The notes below the pieces were generated by a model. The model saw only the letters and a program-made list of their open reading frames with translations. It had not been told where the DNA came from and made no database searches. This document shows positions 1-9,088 of a DNA stretch of 64,000 nucleotides, one piece after another; positions within the stretch are counted from its first letter, which is position 1, and every line of letters starts with the position of its first letter. Origin of the DNA: Paraburkholderia mimosarum LMG 23256 = NBRC 106338 (GTDB lineage: Bacteria; Pseudomonadota; Gammaproteobacteria; Burkholderiales; Burkholderiaceae); NCBI RefSeq assembly GCF_000739815.1, contig NZ_BBJJ01000025.1, positions 49,476 to 113,475 of the forward strand, read 5' to 3'. The translations under genes and the position numbers were made by a program.

Positions 1-292
1 GCCGGATGCGGTTCGCCTTGAAGCCGACCATGCTCAGCGATTCGCATTCGCCGAGCACGTCCGGCATCTCGGTGAACGCATTATTCGAGGCGAACAGAAT
101 GCGCAGGCGATGCAGCCTCGCCAGGTCGTCCGGCAGCGAGGTGAGCGCATTGCCCGACAGGTCGAGCACCTCCAGGGTGTCGGCGAGGTCGAAGATCTCG
201 CGCGGAAATTCAGTCAACCCGCAGGCGAGCTTGAGTTGTCGCGCACCGGCAAGTCGCCCGTCGCGCAGTTGTTCGAGAGTAGCGGTCTTCAC
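1..292 (-). CDS. Leucine-rich-repeat protein (kinase-type family), N-terminal part, cut by window edge
   Basis: The minus-strand reading from a GTG at 292 gives about 97 residues of leucine-rich repeat, with segments such as LTEFPREIFDLADTLEVLDL, SGNALTSLPDDLARL and FASNNAFTEMPDVLGECESL. This is the N-terminal layout of the Burkholderia LRR proteins that carry a C-terminal Ser/Thr-kinase-like domain; the kinase part would lie left of the window and is not seen. An in-frame stop at 365-367 limits the start, and GTG 292 is the best candidate between it and the repeats. LRR units normally bind protein partners. The kinase link is inferred from the family, not from this sequence. Confidence 0.6.
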   Translation of the reverse strand, partial: MKTATLEQLRDGRLAGARQLKLACGLTEFPREIFDLADTLEVLDLSGNALTSLPDDLARLHRLRILFASNNAFTEMPDVLGECESLSMVGFKANRIR

Positions 293-538
293 GCGTGGAT
301 CGAATGGGAAAATGGCAAGGGAGTCGCAACGCCGGTGCGCAACGTGGCACCGGCCATGGCAATTCTAGCGGTAACACCTCGCGGCGGCTCGCGCAACGGG
401 ATCGGCACAGCGGCTCGCTGGCGTGGCATTGCACAAAAAATTCATTTAACGTTTCAGTGAATCGGCCGTAAAAGGACGCGCCGCCGTCGCGGCTGTACTT
501 TCATCCCCCGATTCATGCCCGCTCACCTTACTGGGCGG

Positions 539-807
539 GATCAAAGCAATCACGCCGTCGAAGCCGCCGCTGCAACCATCGTTGATCTCCTCGGCCCGGT
601 AAGAGGGGTTGCCCAGTTCGTCGACTCGATCGCGGATGCCTCGCAGGAACAGAGCGCCGGCATCGATCAGTCAACGCTGCCGTCACGGTGATGGATCGCG
701 TGACCCAGCAAAATGCCGCCTTCGTGCAAGATGGCGTTCAGGCGGCCAGCGCGCTGAGGACACAGGCAGAAACGCTGCGTTCCGCGGTGCGTGCCTTCCA
801 GCTTTGA
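539..807 (+). pseudogene. Decayed C-terminal tail of a methyl-accepting chemotaxis protein
   Basis: Reading from 539 gives a signalling-helix segment containing VAQFVDSIADASQEQSAGID. The natural continuation (NAAVTVMDRVTQQNAAFVQ, then a typical MCP end SAVRAFQL and a stop at 805-807) is in another frame, so one base is missing near 670. No ligand domain, membrane segment or start codon precedes it. It is the distal end of a chemoreceptor signalling domain (the part that contacts CheA/CheW) left after truncation and a frameshift. Identification as MCP rests on the SIADASQEQSAGI and DRVTQQNAA motifs. Confidence 0.65.
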
Positions 808-944
808 CCGCTCGGGCCGTCCCGCGCAAGCTTTGTCCAGGCTGTCAGTTGCAGCCGTGGCTGTTCGCTGTCCGCTAACAGGTCGTGCCGCCAGGCCCGT
901 GCAGGCCGCCGCGGCGGACCTGGCTTGATGGGAGGAGTCTGACG

Positions 945-2276
945 ATGCGCAAGCGCAACCCGGTACTTCATGGCAACCAACGCGGCACCCAACGTCTGCT
1001 CGCGGGCATTGGCGCGATACTGCTGCTCGCCGTGCTCGCCTGGGCGACGATGCAAGTGCTCGAGCCTGTATTCCACACGCGGGTCGTCATTACAACGGGC
1101 GCCGACAAGGGTATCTATCGCGGCTTTGCTGACCGCTACGCGCCGATCTTGAGGCGCGACGGAGTCACGCTCGATATCCGCAGTTCATCCGGATCAATCG
1201 AGAATTATCAGCGGTTGGCGAATCCCAACAGCGAGTACGATGTCGGCTTCATTCAGTCAGGCACCGTCCGCCCCAAAGAAACCGATAACCTGCAGACGAT
1301 TGCCGCCGTCTCCTACGAGCCGATCTGGGTGTTCTATCGCGCGGACACAGTGGTCGATCAGTTGTCGCAACTGCGCGGCAAGCGGGTCTCGATTGGCGTG
1401 CCCGGCAGCGGCCTCATAAACGTCTCCCAGCTTCTGCTTGACTACAGCGGCATTACCAGGGACAACGCCACCCTGCTCGAAATGGATGCGGCTTCGGCAT
1501 ATCGGGGCCTGGAAAAGGGAGAGCTGGACGCTGCTTTCTTCATAGGCCGGCCAGATGCCCCTATGCAGCGAACGCTTCTGAACAGCGATCTGAAGCTGAT
1601 GAGCTTCGCCCAGGCCGACGCGCTAGTGCAAAAATTTCCGTCGCTATCCAAGGTCACGTTCCCCCGCGCCTCGACCAGCATCGTCGACGATCTTCCGAAA
1701 ACCGATGTCACCTTGCTGGCTGCCACGGCACTGCTCGTGGCGAAAGACACCGTGCATCCTGCGATCGTCTATCTGCTGCTCGAAGCCGCCAGGGAGGTCC
1801 ACAGCAGAGAAGACTATTTCGCGCCAATCGCCACCTTTCCGAATCTGAACACGGAAGAATTTCCGATTTCCAGCGAGAGCACGCGATACTTCCAGTCCGG
1901 CCGTCCCTTCCTGCACCGCTATCTTCCTTTCTGGCTCGTCAGTTTCATAGAACGACGGCTGCTCATCCTGCTCCCTTTCGCGGCCGCGCTGGCGGCGTTG
2001 GTGCAGGCCTTGCCTCGTCTCGTCGAAGCGCGGGCGAAGCGCCCGCTCATGGCGACGTATCGCGAACTGAAGTCTCTGGAGGACGAGCTGTGGAGCGACC
2101 CGAACCCTACCCGCGAGAAAATCGTGCATTGGCGCGATGCAATCGAAAGCATCGACACGCGTACAAGCCGGATGCGCGTTCCGCAACGCTATCTTAAGGA
2201 TGTCTATGCGTTGAAGCAGGCAATTGACGTCGTGCGCAACCGCATTCTCCATGCGGCGGCTGGACAGCAGCGTTAG
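945..2276 (+). CDS. TAXI-family TRAP-type solute-binding protein with an added C-terminal membrane segment
   Basis: 443 residues. The ATG at 945 follows GGGAGGAG about 8 bases upstream; a longer in-frame start at 885 lacks a ribosome site. Residues ~18-38 form an N-terminal membrane anchor or uncleaved signal. The body (VVITTGADKGIYRGFADRY, a GSIENYQRL block, SYEPIWVFYR) is the TAXI periplasmic binding fold, which captures organic anions for TRAP transporters. Near residue 330 a second hydrophobic helix (FIERRLLILLPFAAALAALV) is followed by a charged cytoplasmic tail, as in the membrane-tethered TAXI proteins of Burkholderia. No TRAP permease (DctQ/DctM type) is adjacent, so it must use a distant permease or act as a sensor; which is unknown. 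Confidence 0.85.
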   Translation: MRKRNPVLHGNQRGTQRLLAGIGAILLLAVLAWATMQVLEPVFHTRVVITTGADKGIYRGFADRYAPILRRDGVTLDIRSSSGSIENYQRLANPNSEYDVGFIQSGTVRPKETDNLQTIAAVSYEPIWVFYRADTVVDQLSQLRGKRVSIGVPGSGLINVSQLLLDYSGITRDNATLLEMDAASAYRGLEKGELDAAFFIGRPDAPMQRTLLNSDLKLMSFAQADALVQKFPSLSKVTFPRASTSIVDDLPKTDVTLLAATALLVAKDTVHPAIVYLLLEAAREVHSREDYFAPIATFPNLNTEEFPISSESTRYFQSGRPFLHRYLPFWLVSFIERRLLILLPFAAALAALVQALPRLVEARAKRPLMATYRELKSLEDELWSDPNPTREKIVHWRDAIESIDTRTSRMRVPQRYLKDVYALKQAIDVVRNRILHAAAGQQR

Positions 2277-2428
2277 CGCAGGCGGAAACGGACGTGGAAC
2301 ACGATGGCGCAGACAGCGTTCGGTATGCCGAACGACAGCGCTTCAGCGCCCCGGCATGGCGGCAGGAGCAACCATCGCTCATCGACCGCGTGTTCGGCGT
2401 GACATCATTGGCGCCTGGGTGGATGCTT

Positions 2429-3637
2429 CTAGAGTTCGAGCCGCTGAACATATCCCGTGAGTTCGAGATAGCCACGTCCAATCGGCTTCGCAGCGGGTTT
2501 TGCCGTGCTCGCGCTCGCGCTCGCCGCAACCGGGTTGCCGGCTGCGGCATCGGCCTGAAACGCCGTCACCGCGCCCTCCCAATACACCGCGCCGGTGGTC
2601 GCGCGGCTGTCGAATTCCTGATCGTCCATGAGCGGCACGAGCGTCAGATGCAGATCCTGCGCATCGACGCGCATCGCCACCGGATAAAGCGCGCCTGTAT
2701 GCGGCGAGCGCCACCGGCGCAGCGGCGTGAAACTCACACTGTCGCCCGACAGCGCACGCGTGCTTCCATCGGCGGCACGCAGCGTGCCCCCCGCCCAGAA
2801 CTTGCGGCCTGCCTTGTCGCGGATCTGCAAGGCCATCAGCGCGCCGCCGTCGTCGAAATTGATGCCGATCCAGTCCCAGCCGACCGCCTCGTCGGCCAGC
2901 GGCGCCGACGACCATTCGTGATCGAGCCATGCCCGCCCGCGCACGTGCTCGCCGTCGTCGCGCGCATGACCACTCCGCCCGCTGCGCCTGAGCACGCCGT
3001 CGACTCGCAGCCACGGCTCGCTGTAGTAATAGCTGGCCTCGCCGGGAAGCGGTCCCTTGCCGCTATATCCGCCTGCGCCGTTGAGGAGCACGGGCTGCGT
3101 CGGCGTCAACATGAAGGAGAACGAAAAGTCCGGCGCGGCGACGTTCAAGCGGTAGCGGCCTTGCAACTCGCGCTCGAGCGACCAGTCGTCGATATGGACT
3201 GCCGTGTCCGTCTCGCTGGCGTCGGCGAGTCCGAAGCCGCGGCGCGCGGCGCGCTGGTCGTGCTGCAGGCTGCCCGCGCGCGGATCGCTCAGCGCGATAT
3301 TGGCGAACAGCAATTGATTCGGCGCGAAGCGGCTCGGGTTCGCTTCGTCGAGTGCGGGGCGCGTGCGGAAGAACGTCGCTTCGAAGCCCAGCGATGCGTG
3401 CGCGGCGGCGCCCGGCGTGGCGGCGCCCGGCGCGGCATCGGCAGCGGCGTCGGCCTCCGTTTGCAGCCAGCCGGTCACGTACCACCATTCGGTGCGATAG
3501 CTCGAATGCGCGCCGTAGTCGCGCGGGAACACCAGCGGGTGTCCGCTCGTCACCGCCGGATAGTCCGGCGTGCGCGCCCACGCGGCCCTTTGCGACAGGG
3601 CGACTAGCGGCCCAAGGAGAAACGTTCGCCGTCTCAT
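2429..3637 (-). CDS. AttH/CrtC-like lipocalin-domain exported protein (carotenoid 1,2-hydratase family)
   Basis: 402 residues. The N-terminus MRRRTFLLGPLVALSQRAAW is an export signal with a twin-arginine-like RRxFL pattern, cleaved after AWA. The mature part carries the family hallmarks: FPRDYGAHSSYRTEWWYVTG near the N-terminus, an ATFFRT block, a DHEWSS motif and WDWIGINFDDGGALMALQIR. The family is named after hydroxyneurosporene/carotenoid hydratase, but members beside ABC permeases (AttH type) have no proven reaction and probably bind lipophilic compounds. It starts about 5 bp after the permease stop and is the last gene of a three-gene minus-strand operon, which suggests it is the periplasmic partner of that transporter. 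GTG codons just upstream are alternative starts. Confidence 0.8.
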   Translation of the reverse strand: MRRRTFLLGPLVALSQRAAWARTPDYPAVTSGHPLVFPRDYGAHSSYRTEWWYVTGWLQTEADAAADAAPGAATPGAAAHASLGFEATFFRTRPALDEANPSRFAPNQLLFANIALSDPRAGSLQHDQRAARRGFGLADASETDTAVHIDDWSLERELQGRYRLNVAAPDFSFSFMLTPTQPVLLNGAGGYSGKGPLPGEASYYYSEPWLRVDGVLRRSGRSGHARDDGEHVRGRAWLDHEWSSAPLADEAVGWDWIGINFDDGGALMALQIRDKAGRKFWAGGTLRAADGSTRALSGDSVSFTPLRRWRSPHTGALYPVAMRVDAQDLHLTLVPLMDDQEFDSRATTGAVYWEGAVTAFQADAAAGNPVAASASASTAKPAAKPIGRGYLELTGYVQRLEL

Positions 3638-3642
3638 CACGG

Positions 3643-6195
3643 TCACCAGTCGTCGCGCACGGCGCGCACCGCATCGACCGACATCGCCGCGCGCGAACTG
3701 AGGAGCGCCGTGAGCGCGGCGGCAACGACGACCGCCGAGGCCAGCGCGGCCAGCAACCCCCACGGCATGTGCAGGCTCATCGTCCAATGAAACGACTGCG
3801 GGTTGACGACATGCACGAGCACCATCGCGAGACTCAGGCCCAGCGTCAGACCGGCGAGCACACCGAGCAGCGCGACCAGCGCGCCTTCCATCGCGAGCAT
3901 GGTCGCGATCTGGCGACGCGTCACGCCGATGTGCCGCAGCATGCCGAACTCGCGCGTGCGTGCGAGCGCTTGCGAGCCAAAGCTCGCGCCGACGCCGAAC
4001 AGTCCGATGATCACCGCCACCGCTTCCAGCAGATAGGTCACGGCGAAGCTGCGGTCGAAGATCCGCAGGCTCGCGGCGCGGATCTCGCCAGGCTGTGCGA
4101 ACTCGAGACGCTGGCCGCCGGAAACGCTCGCGCGCAAGCTTGCGATCGCCTGCGCGGGCGCGATGCCCGAGGCGAGCCATATGGCGGCATCGGTCACGCG
4201 CGTGTCGCGCGTGAGCCGGCGATAGTCGCTCGCATCGATGACGATCGCGCCGAACTGGCGTGCATAGTCGCGCCAGATGCCGGCCACGATGAATGGGAGG
4301 CGCTGCCCCGCCAGCGCCAGCGTGATGCGCTGGCCAGGGTGCATCCCATACAGGTCGGCGGCCGCCTCGCTGATCCACACGGGCGGCGGATCGCCAGCTT
4401 GCGGCACTAGCGGCGCCGTCGTCAGCGGCAGGCGAGCGCCGGGATGGCGCGCATCGATGGGCCGCGCGAGCACGCTGACGGGCGGCAGGCGCGCGTCGAG
4501 CGAGATTTGCGTCGCGCGGAGAAACTCGGCGCGCGCGACGCCGGGCGCGGCCGCGATGGCCGCCTGATCGCCGGGCGAGAGAAATGCGCTGTCGCCGCCG
4601 GGCGAAGCACGCAAGTAGAGCGGCGCGGGCAATAGCACCTGCAGCCAGTCGTCGACCGCGACGCGAAAGCTCGACACCATGATCGCCATCGCCGTCATGA
4701 GGCTGAAGCTCGTGACGATGCCCGCCAGTCCGATCGTGGCGCGCCCGGGGGCATTGGCGAGCTGCGCCAGCACGAGCTGCGGCAACGCATGGCCCGAGCG
4801 GGGCAGCACGGCGAATACGGCGCGCGCGACGGCCGGCATCGCGAGCACGCCGCCCAGCAGCAGCAGCGCAATCGCGAGATAGCCGAACACCGGCAAGCCG
4901 GCCACGGGCGGCAGGAGCGCCGCTGCCGCTCCGGCGCCGATCGCGAGCAGCGCCGCCGTCACGGTGCGCCTCGTGCGCAGCCGCGCGGAGGGCGCTTCCT
5001 CGTCGCCCGCCTTCAGCGCCCGCGCGGGCTGCGCCCTCGCCGCTTCGAGGGCCGGCGCGAGACTGCCGAGCACGGACGCGGACACCCCCAGCGCAAAAAA
5101 TATCGCCGCGGGCAGCGCATCGAAATGGACGCGCGGCCGCACCCCTTCGAAATAGCCGCCGCCCAGATCGCCGCCCGCATAGCGGAGCACGGCGGCCGCG
5201 AGCGCAAACCCAATGACGAGACCCGCGGCGGCGCCGACCACGCCGAGGATGGCGCCCTCCGAGACGACGATCCGCAACACGCCACGCCGGGTCACGCCGA
5301 TCGCACGCAACAGCGCGAACTGCGCGCGGCGCCGCAGCACGGCGAGCGCCTGCATCGTGAACACGAGGAACGCCCCCGTGAACAGCGCGACGAGCGCGAG
5401 CACGTTGAGATTCGCTCGATACGCACGCGAGAGCATCGACGTGCGGTGCGCGTTGTCGCCCGGCGTGACGGCGGCGACGCCGGCAGGCAGGCGTGGCGCG
5501 ATCGACTGCGCGAACGCTTGGGCGTCGATGCCCGGCTTGAGCTTGATGTCGATGCGCGCAAGTGTGCCGAGCCGCTGCAAACGCCATTGGGCGGCGCCGA
5601 TGTCCATCACGCCGACACGCACCGCATCGCCCGACGCGCCCAGCACGCCCGCGACGCGCAGCGCGACCGGCGCCAGCCCGACCTGTACCGTGAGCGTATC
5701 GCCGGGCTTGAGCGCGAGCCAGGTCAACGCGGCGGGCGAGAGGAACACGGTGTCGGGGTCGAGCAGATCGAGGGTAGTGCCCTTCGTGCTATCCGTGCTA
5801 TCCGTGCCATCGGTGCCATTCGTGTGATCCGCTCGCTCGACGCGTCCCACGAGATTCGGCGTGACGTAGCCCGCGCGAAACACATCGACGCCGAGCAGCT
5901 TCAACGATTCGTCGCGGCCCGCCACGCGCGCATCGACCTCGACCACGGGGCTAGCCGCCGCGACCTCGGGCAAGCGGGCAATGCGCGGATACAGCGCTTC
6001 ATCGAAGCCCGCGCGCGGTCCGCGCAGCTCGAGGTCGGCGTTGCCCATCAGCGAGTTGACGGTGGCCGAAAGCTCGCCCAGCGCCGCGCGATTGATCAAT
6101 TGCACGGCGTAGCCCATCGCGACACCGGCGGCGATGGCGAGAATGCCAATCAACGTGCGCAGCGGATGCCCGCGTATTTCGCCGCCGATGAGCAT
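3643..6195 (-). CDS. FtsX-like ABC transporter permease with duplicated permease domains
   Basis: About 850 residues from the ATG at 6195 (GGCGGA just upstream); an ATG at 6219 is the alternative, and the extra N-terminus up to 6303 looks non-coding. Layout: N-terminal helix (RTLIGILAIAAGVAMGYAVQ), large periplasmic domain, three helices with an FtsX core, a further helix pair, a second periplasmic domain, and a C-terminal FtsX core ending in the cytoplasm. This is the LolCE/SalY-like type III ABC architecture, which works as a mechanotransducer or lipid/hydrophobic extruder. The ATPase gene lies immediately upstream and the AttH-like gene downstream. The first periplasmic domain contains a Thr-Asp-Gly/Ser low-complexity patch encoded by 9-bp tandem repeats (5777-5830). 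Confidence 0.88.
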   Translation of the reverse strand: MLIGGEIRGHPLRTLIGILAIAAGVAMGYAVQLINRAALGELSATVNSLMGNADLELRGPRAGFDEALYPRIARLPEVAAASPVVEVDARVAGRDESLKLLGVDVFRAGYVTPNLVGRVERADHTNGTDGTDSTDSTKGTTLDLLDPDTVFLSPAALTWLALKPGDTLTVQVGLAPVALRVAGVLGASGDAVRVGVMDIGAAQWRLQRLGTLARIDIKLKPGIDAQAFAQSIAPRLPAGVAAVTPGDNAHRTSMLSRAYRANLNVLALVALFTGAFLVFTMQALAVLRRRAQFALLRAIGVTRRGVLRIVVSEGAILGVVGAAAGLVIGFALAAAVLRYAGGDLGGGYFEGVRPRVHFDALPAAIFFALGVSASVLGSLAPALEAARAQPARALKAGDEEAPSARLRTRRTVTAALLAIGAGAAAALLPPVAGLPVFGYLAIALLLLGGVLAMPAVARAVFAVLPRSGHALPQLVLAQLANAPGRATIGLAGIVTSFSLMTAMAIMVSSFRVAVDDWLQVLLPAPLYLRASPGGDSAFLSPGDQAAIAAAPGVARAEFLRATQISLDARLPPVSVLARPIDARHPGARLPLTTAPLVPQAGDPPPVWISEAAADLYGMHPGQRITLALAGQRLPFIVAGIWRDYARQFGAIVIDASDYRRLTRDTRVTDAAIWLASGIAPAQAIASLRASVSGGQRLEFAQPGEIRAASLRIFDRSFAVTYLLEAVAVIIGLFGVGASFGSQALARTREFGMLRHIGVTRRQIATMLAMEGALVALLGVLAGLTLGLSLAMVLVHVVNPQSFHWTMSLHMPWGLLAALASAVVVAAALTALLSSRAAMSVDAVRAVRDDW
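5777..5830. repeat. Six 9-bp tandem units inside the permease gene
   Basis: Units beginning with GTG follow each other at 5777, 5786, 5795, 5804, 5813 and 5822; the second and third are identical (GTGCTATCC) and the others differ at one to four positions. The period is a multiple of three, so the reading frame is kept, and the repeat encodes an NGTDGTDSTDSTKGT-type stretch in a periplasmic loop. Copy number could vary between strains by slippage. Confidence 0.75.
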
Positions 6196-6306
6196 TGCGC
6201 CGATTCCGCCAGCGGGCATCTGATCGCGCGTGCCCCGCCATGAGCACGATGGGCACGATGAAGCTCTCTCGCGCGACGGACGCACGGCGCCGAGCCAGCG
6301 CATCGC

Positions 6307-6996
6307 CTACGCGCCGCCTGCGCCCGGCGCGTACGGCTCGAGCCCTTCGGGCGTGAGCCGCAGCACGCGGTCGGCGGCAGCGGCCACGGCCGTCGAGTGC
6401 GTCGCGAGCAGCACGCCCGCGCCGTTCTTTTGCGCCAGCTCGCGCAGCAACGCCAGGATGCGCATCGCCGTGTCGTGATCGAGATTGCCGGTGGGCTCGT
6501 CGGCCAGCACGAGGTGCGGCTCGTGCACGAGCGCGCGCGCGATCGCCACGCGCTGCAACTCGCCGCCCGACAATTCGCGCGGCAGGGCGTGCTCGCGCCC
6601 GCCGAGGCCGACCGCGCGCAGCACCAGCGAGACGCGCACCGGCACGTCTTTCATCAGCATGCCGTTCAGGAGCAACGGCAGCGCGACGTTCTGCGCCGCC
6701 GAGAGGTTCGGCAGCACATGGAACGCCTGGAACACGAAACCCATTTTCCGGCGGCGCTGCAGGGTGGCCGCGTCGTCGTCGAGGGTGGCGAGATCATGTC
6801 CGTCGAAGACGATTTGCCCCGCATCCGGCCGGTCGAGTCCGGCCGCGAGGTTGAGCAGCGTCGATTTGCCGACGCCCGATTCGCCCATGATGGCGACGCA
6901 TTCGCTCGGGCCCAGTTCGAGATTCACGCCGCGCAGCACGTTGCGCGGCGCGGTGCCGTCGTAGTGCTTCGATACATTGGCGAACGTCAGCATCAT
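6307..6996 (-). CDS. ABC transporter ATP-binding protein (LolD/MacB-type)
   Basis: 229 residues from the double ATG at 6996/6993. Walker A is GESGVGKS at residues 38-45, the Q-loop follows in FVFQAFHVLPNLS, the signature is LSGGE, and Walker B reads LVLADEPTG followed by an H-loop in LLATHS. The GNLDHDTA motif after Walker B is typical of the LolD/MacB/FtsE class that powers FtsX-like permeases. It is first in the minus-strand operon ATPase-permease-AttH-like, with the permease starting about 110 bases after its stop. The cargo is not shown by the sequence; a hydrophobic or envelope-lipid substrate is inferred from the class. Confidence 0.92.
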   Translation of the reverse strand: MMLTFANVSKHYDGTAPRNVLRGVNLELGPSECVAIMGESGVGKSTLLNLAAGLDRPDAGQIVFDGHDLATLDDDAATLQRRRKMGFVFQAFHVLPNLSAAQNVALPLLLNGMLMKDVPVRVSLVLRAVGLGGREHALPRELSGGELQRVAIARALVHEPHLVLADEPTGNLDHDTAMRILALLRELAQKNGAGVLLATHSTAVAAAADRVLRLTPEGLEPYAPGAGGA

Positions 6997-7144
6997 GGGT
7001 CGACCATTCCTCAATCGCCGTTCCGGTTGCGAGTTCGATTGTTGCACCGATCGCGGTTTGCCGCCGTGACAGCCGCGATCGTCGCCCGACGCGGACTTTC
7101 CTGCGCGACGCGAGCCATCGGAGAGGACACGCCCGACCGGCCCG

Positions 7145-7624
7145 CTATTCGCAATCGACAAGACGGGCTTCGAGCAGGCGCGCGAGCGCGACGCCACCTT
7201 CGCGCATGATGGCATCGTGATTCCAGCGGAATGCGCGCCGCACGGGCGGCGCGAGCGCAGCCGCGTTCATCCAGGTGCTGGCAGTCCTGACGTGCCAGTC
7301 GTAGTGCACCAACGTGCGGCTGCCGTCGGCAGTGAAACGCCAGCGTCCCACGCCCTGCAGCGCGCCGCTGGCCTCTCCTTCCAGCGCCACGAGCGGTGCA
7401 ACGCGCGTGACACGCACGTCTATGATCACACGATAAGGCAGCGCACCCTTCCACGTGTAGCGATGCACCGCGCCCAGACCGTCGGTCGCGCCCGCCTGCA
7501 ACTCGCGCACCGCTTCGACATTCTTCCACCAGGTGGGCCAGGTCGTCGCATCGTGGATCGCGTCCCACACCGCCTGTAAGGGCGCCTCGATGCACCACAA
7601 TGTGGCCAAACGAAATTCCGCCAT
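7145..7624 (-). CDS. SRPBCC/START-fold protein (polyketide cyclase/dehydrase-like)
   Basis: 159 residues from the ATG at 7624, which is preceded by GGAGGAAG. The start MAEFRLATLWCIEAPLQAVW, the WPTWWKNVEAV block after the first helix and the closing long helix are the SRPBCC fold: a deep hydrophobic cavity in a helix-grip barrel. Members bind lipids or aromatic compounds or act as cyclases. No catalytic residues identify a reaction here. It lies upstream of, and on the same strand as, the ABC operon, but about 150 bases separate them, so co-transcription is only possible. The divergent SDR gene begins 150 bases to its right. Confidence 0.8.
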   Translation of the reverse strand: MAEFRLATLWCIEAPLQAVWDAIHDATTWPTWWKNVEAVRELQAGATDGLGAVHRYTWKGALPYRVIIDVRVTRVAPLVALEGEASGALQGVGRWRFTADGSRTLVHYDWHVRTASTWMNAAALAPPVRRAFRWNHDAIMREGGVALARLLEARLVDCE

Positions 7625-7774
7625 TGCACGCTTCCTCCTGTTCGCGGTACGGCCGGGTTTGTTCGAAGGCGGCCCCCGTGCACGCAGGCAGGCGCGAGCA
7701 TTGCTCGGTGCGGGGCAGTGGGCCAGAATCACTCATCATCCACGTCTGGGTACGTTCGAGTATAGGAGGCGGCG

Positions 7775-8380
7775 ATGCGCATACTGGTAATCGGGGCCAC
7801 AGGGCTCCTCGGCGCGGAAATCGTGAAGTGCTTGTCCGCGCACCACGAGGTCATCGGCGCGAGCCGGAAGGGGCCTGCGCTCACGGTGGACATTTCCGAT
7901 AAGGCCTCGATCGCCGCGATGTACCGCCAGGCCGGCGCACTCGATGCGGTGATCTGCGTGGCCGGCGCAGCAAAATTCGCACCGTTCGACGCGCTGGCGG
8001 ACGAAGACTTCGCCTTCAGCCTGGCCAACAAGTTGATGGGGCAGATCAACGTGGTGCGCTGCGCGCGCGAGGCCGTGAAACCCGGCGGCTCCGTCACGCT
8101 GACGAGCGGCGTGCTCGCGCAGCATCCGATGCCGGGCAGCGCGGCGGTGAGCGTCGTCAATGCCGGTGTCGATGCGTTCGTGCGCGCCGCGGCGCTCGAA
8201 CTCGCCGGGAGGCTTCGTGTCAATGCCGTGAGCCCCGGCTGGGTCGCGGAGACCTTGCAGAGAATGGGGCGTGATCCTGCAGAAGGGGTGCCGGCCGCGA
8301 CGGTCGCGCAGGCGTTTCGCAAATGCGTGGTGGAAGACATCACCGGCCAGGTGGTGTCGGCCGCGTCGACTGCGCAGTAG
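7775..8380 (+). CDS. Short-chain dehydrogenase/reductase-like protein without the YxxxK catalytic pair
   Basis: 201 residues; the ATG at 7775 follows AGGAGGC. The nucleotide-binding glycine motif GATGLLGAE (residues 7-15) and a C-AGAAKF segment in place of NNAG are SDR-like, and LRVNAVSPGWV is the classical C-terminal strand. Between residues 115 and 140, where the catalytic Tyr-x-x-x-Lys belongs, the sequence reads GSAAVSVVNAGVDAF with neither residue. A short SDR family with this substitution is common in bacteria; catalysis is doubtful and a binding or sensing role is possible. The DUF1571-like gene starts 9 bp downstream, so the two probably form an operon. Confidence 0.82.
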   Translation: MRILVIGATGLLGAEIVKCLSAHHEVIGASRKGPALTVDISDKASIAAMYRQAGALDAVICVAGAAKFAPFDALADEDFAFSLANKLMGQINVVRCAREAVKPGGSVTLTSGVLAQHPMPGSAAVSVVNAGVDAFVRAAALELAGRLRVNAVSPGWVAETLQRMGRDPAEGVPAATVAQAFRKCVVEDITGQVVSAASTAQ

Positions 8381-8389
8381 GCCTCTGCG

Positions 8390-8998
8390 ATGACGGACGC
8401 ACCGCTTACGAACCGGGATCTCGTTGCCGATGCGCAAGCGCGCTTCGATGCGCTCGCAAACTACCAGGTCACGCTGAAGTCGACATCGCCGGGAACGGAA
8501 CCGGTGGAGGTGCTCTATGGCTACCGCAAGCCCGGCTTCGTTCGAATGGACTTCATCCGCCCGCATGCCGGCGCCACGCTCGCCTACAGTCCGGCGTCAG
8601 GAAAGGTCAAGCTTTGGCCCTTGGGTTTCGGCACGTTTCCGAGCCTCGTGCTGAGCCCCGACAGCCGTATGATCCAAAGCCCGCGGGGTCATCGCGTCGA
8701 TCAGTCCGACATCGGGGCGCTGCTCCTGAATGTCCGCGAGCTACTTCGGCAGGGTGGCGATACGCAGGTCGTTGGCGCCGAGATTGTCGGCATGCGCCGG
8801 ACCTCGCATCTGATCGTGACGTGCAGGCGCGGACACGTCGCGACCGGCGTGTTCCGGTATGAGCTGTGGTTCGATGAAAGCCACGGGCTACCCGTCAAAA
8901 TCGCGAGCGAGGGCGCATCACGCGAGCCGATCGAAACGGTGCTGATGGAGAACCTGCGCATCGACGTGCCAGCGTCGCAGCTCAGGCCGTTCGGCTAG
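8390..8998 (+). CDS. DUF1571/LolA-like protein without a signal peptide
   Basis: 202 residues from the ATG at 8390. The order RFDALANYQVTLKSTS, then EVLYGYRKPGFVRMDFIRP, then GATLAYSP, and a C-terminal ELWFDESHGLPVKIASE resembles DUF1571 and the outer-membrane-lipoprotein-sorting (LolA/LppX-like) fold, a half-barrel that shields acyl chains. Unlike most relatives, no signal sequence is present, so a cytoplasmic place or a missed upstream start must be considered; the upstream SDR stop is only 9 bp away, which argues against a longer start. Its function is unknown. Confidence 0.65.
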   Translation: MTDAPLTNRDLVADAQARFDALANYQVTLKSTSPGTEPVEVLYGYRKPGFVRMDFIRPHAGATLAYSPASGKVKLWPLGFGTFPSLVLSPDSRMIQSPRGHRVDQSDIGALLLNVRELLRQGGDTQVVGAEIVGMRRTSHLIVTCRRGHVATGVFRYELWFDESHGLPVKIASEGASREPIETVLMENLRIDVPASQLRPFG

Positions 8999-9088
8999 AC
9001 ACGCGCTCGCGCGCTCGCCCGTGAATGACCCTCCGCGCTTCCCGTAGCTTCGTACTGCATAGCAAGTATCGTGACCGTCTGCGACGGT

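Noticed and set aside
3643..5587. Reading the AttH-like frame through to 5587 as one 1052-codon gene
   Set aside because: The upstream part is out of phase with the clearly coding permease; the signal peptide at 3637 marks the real start.
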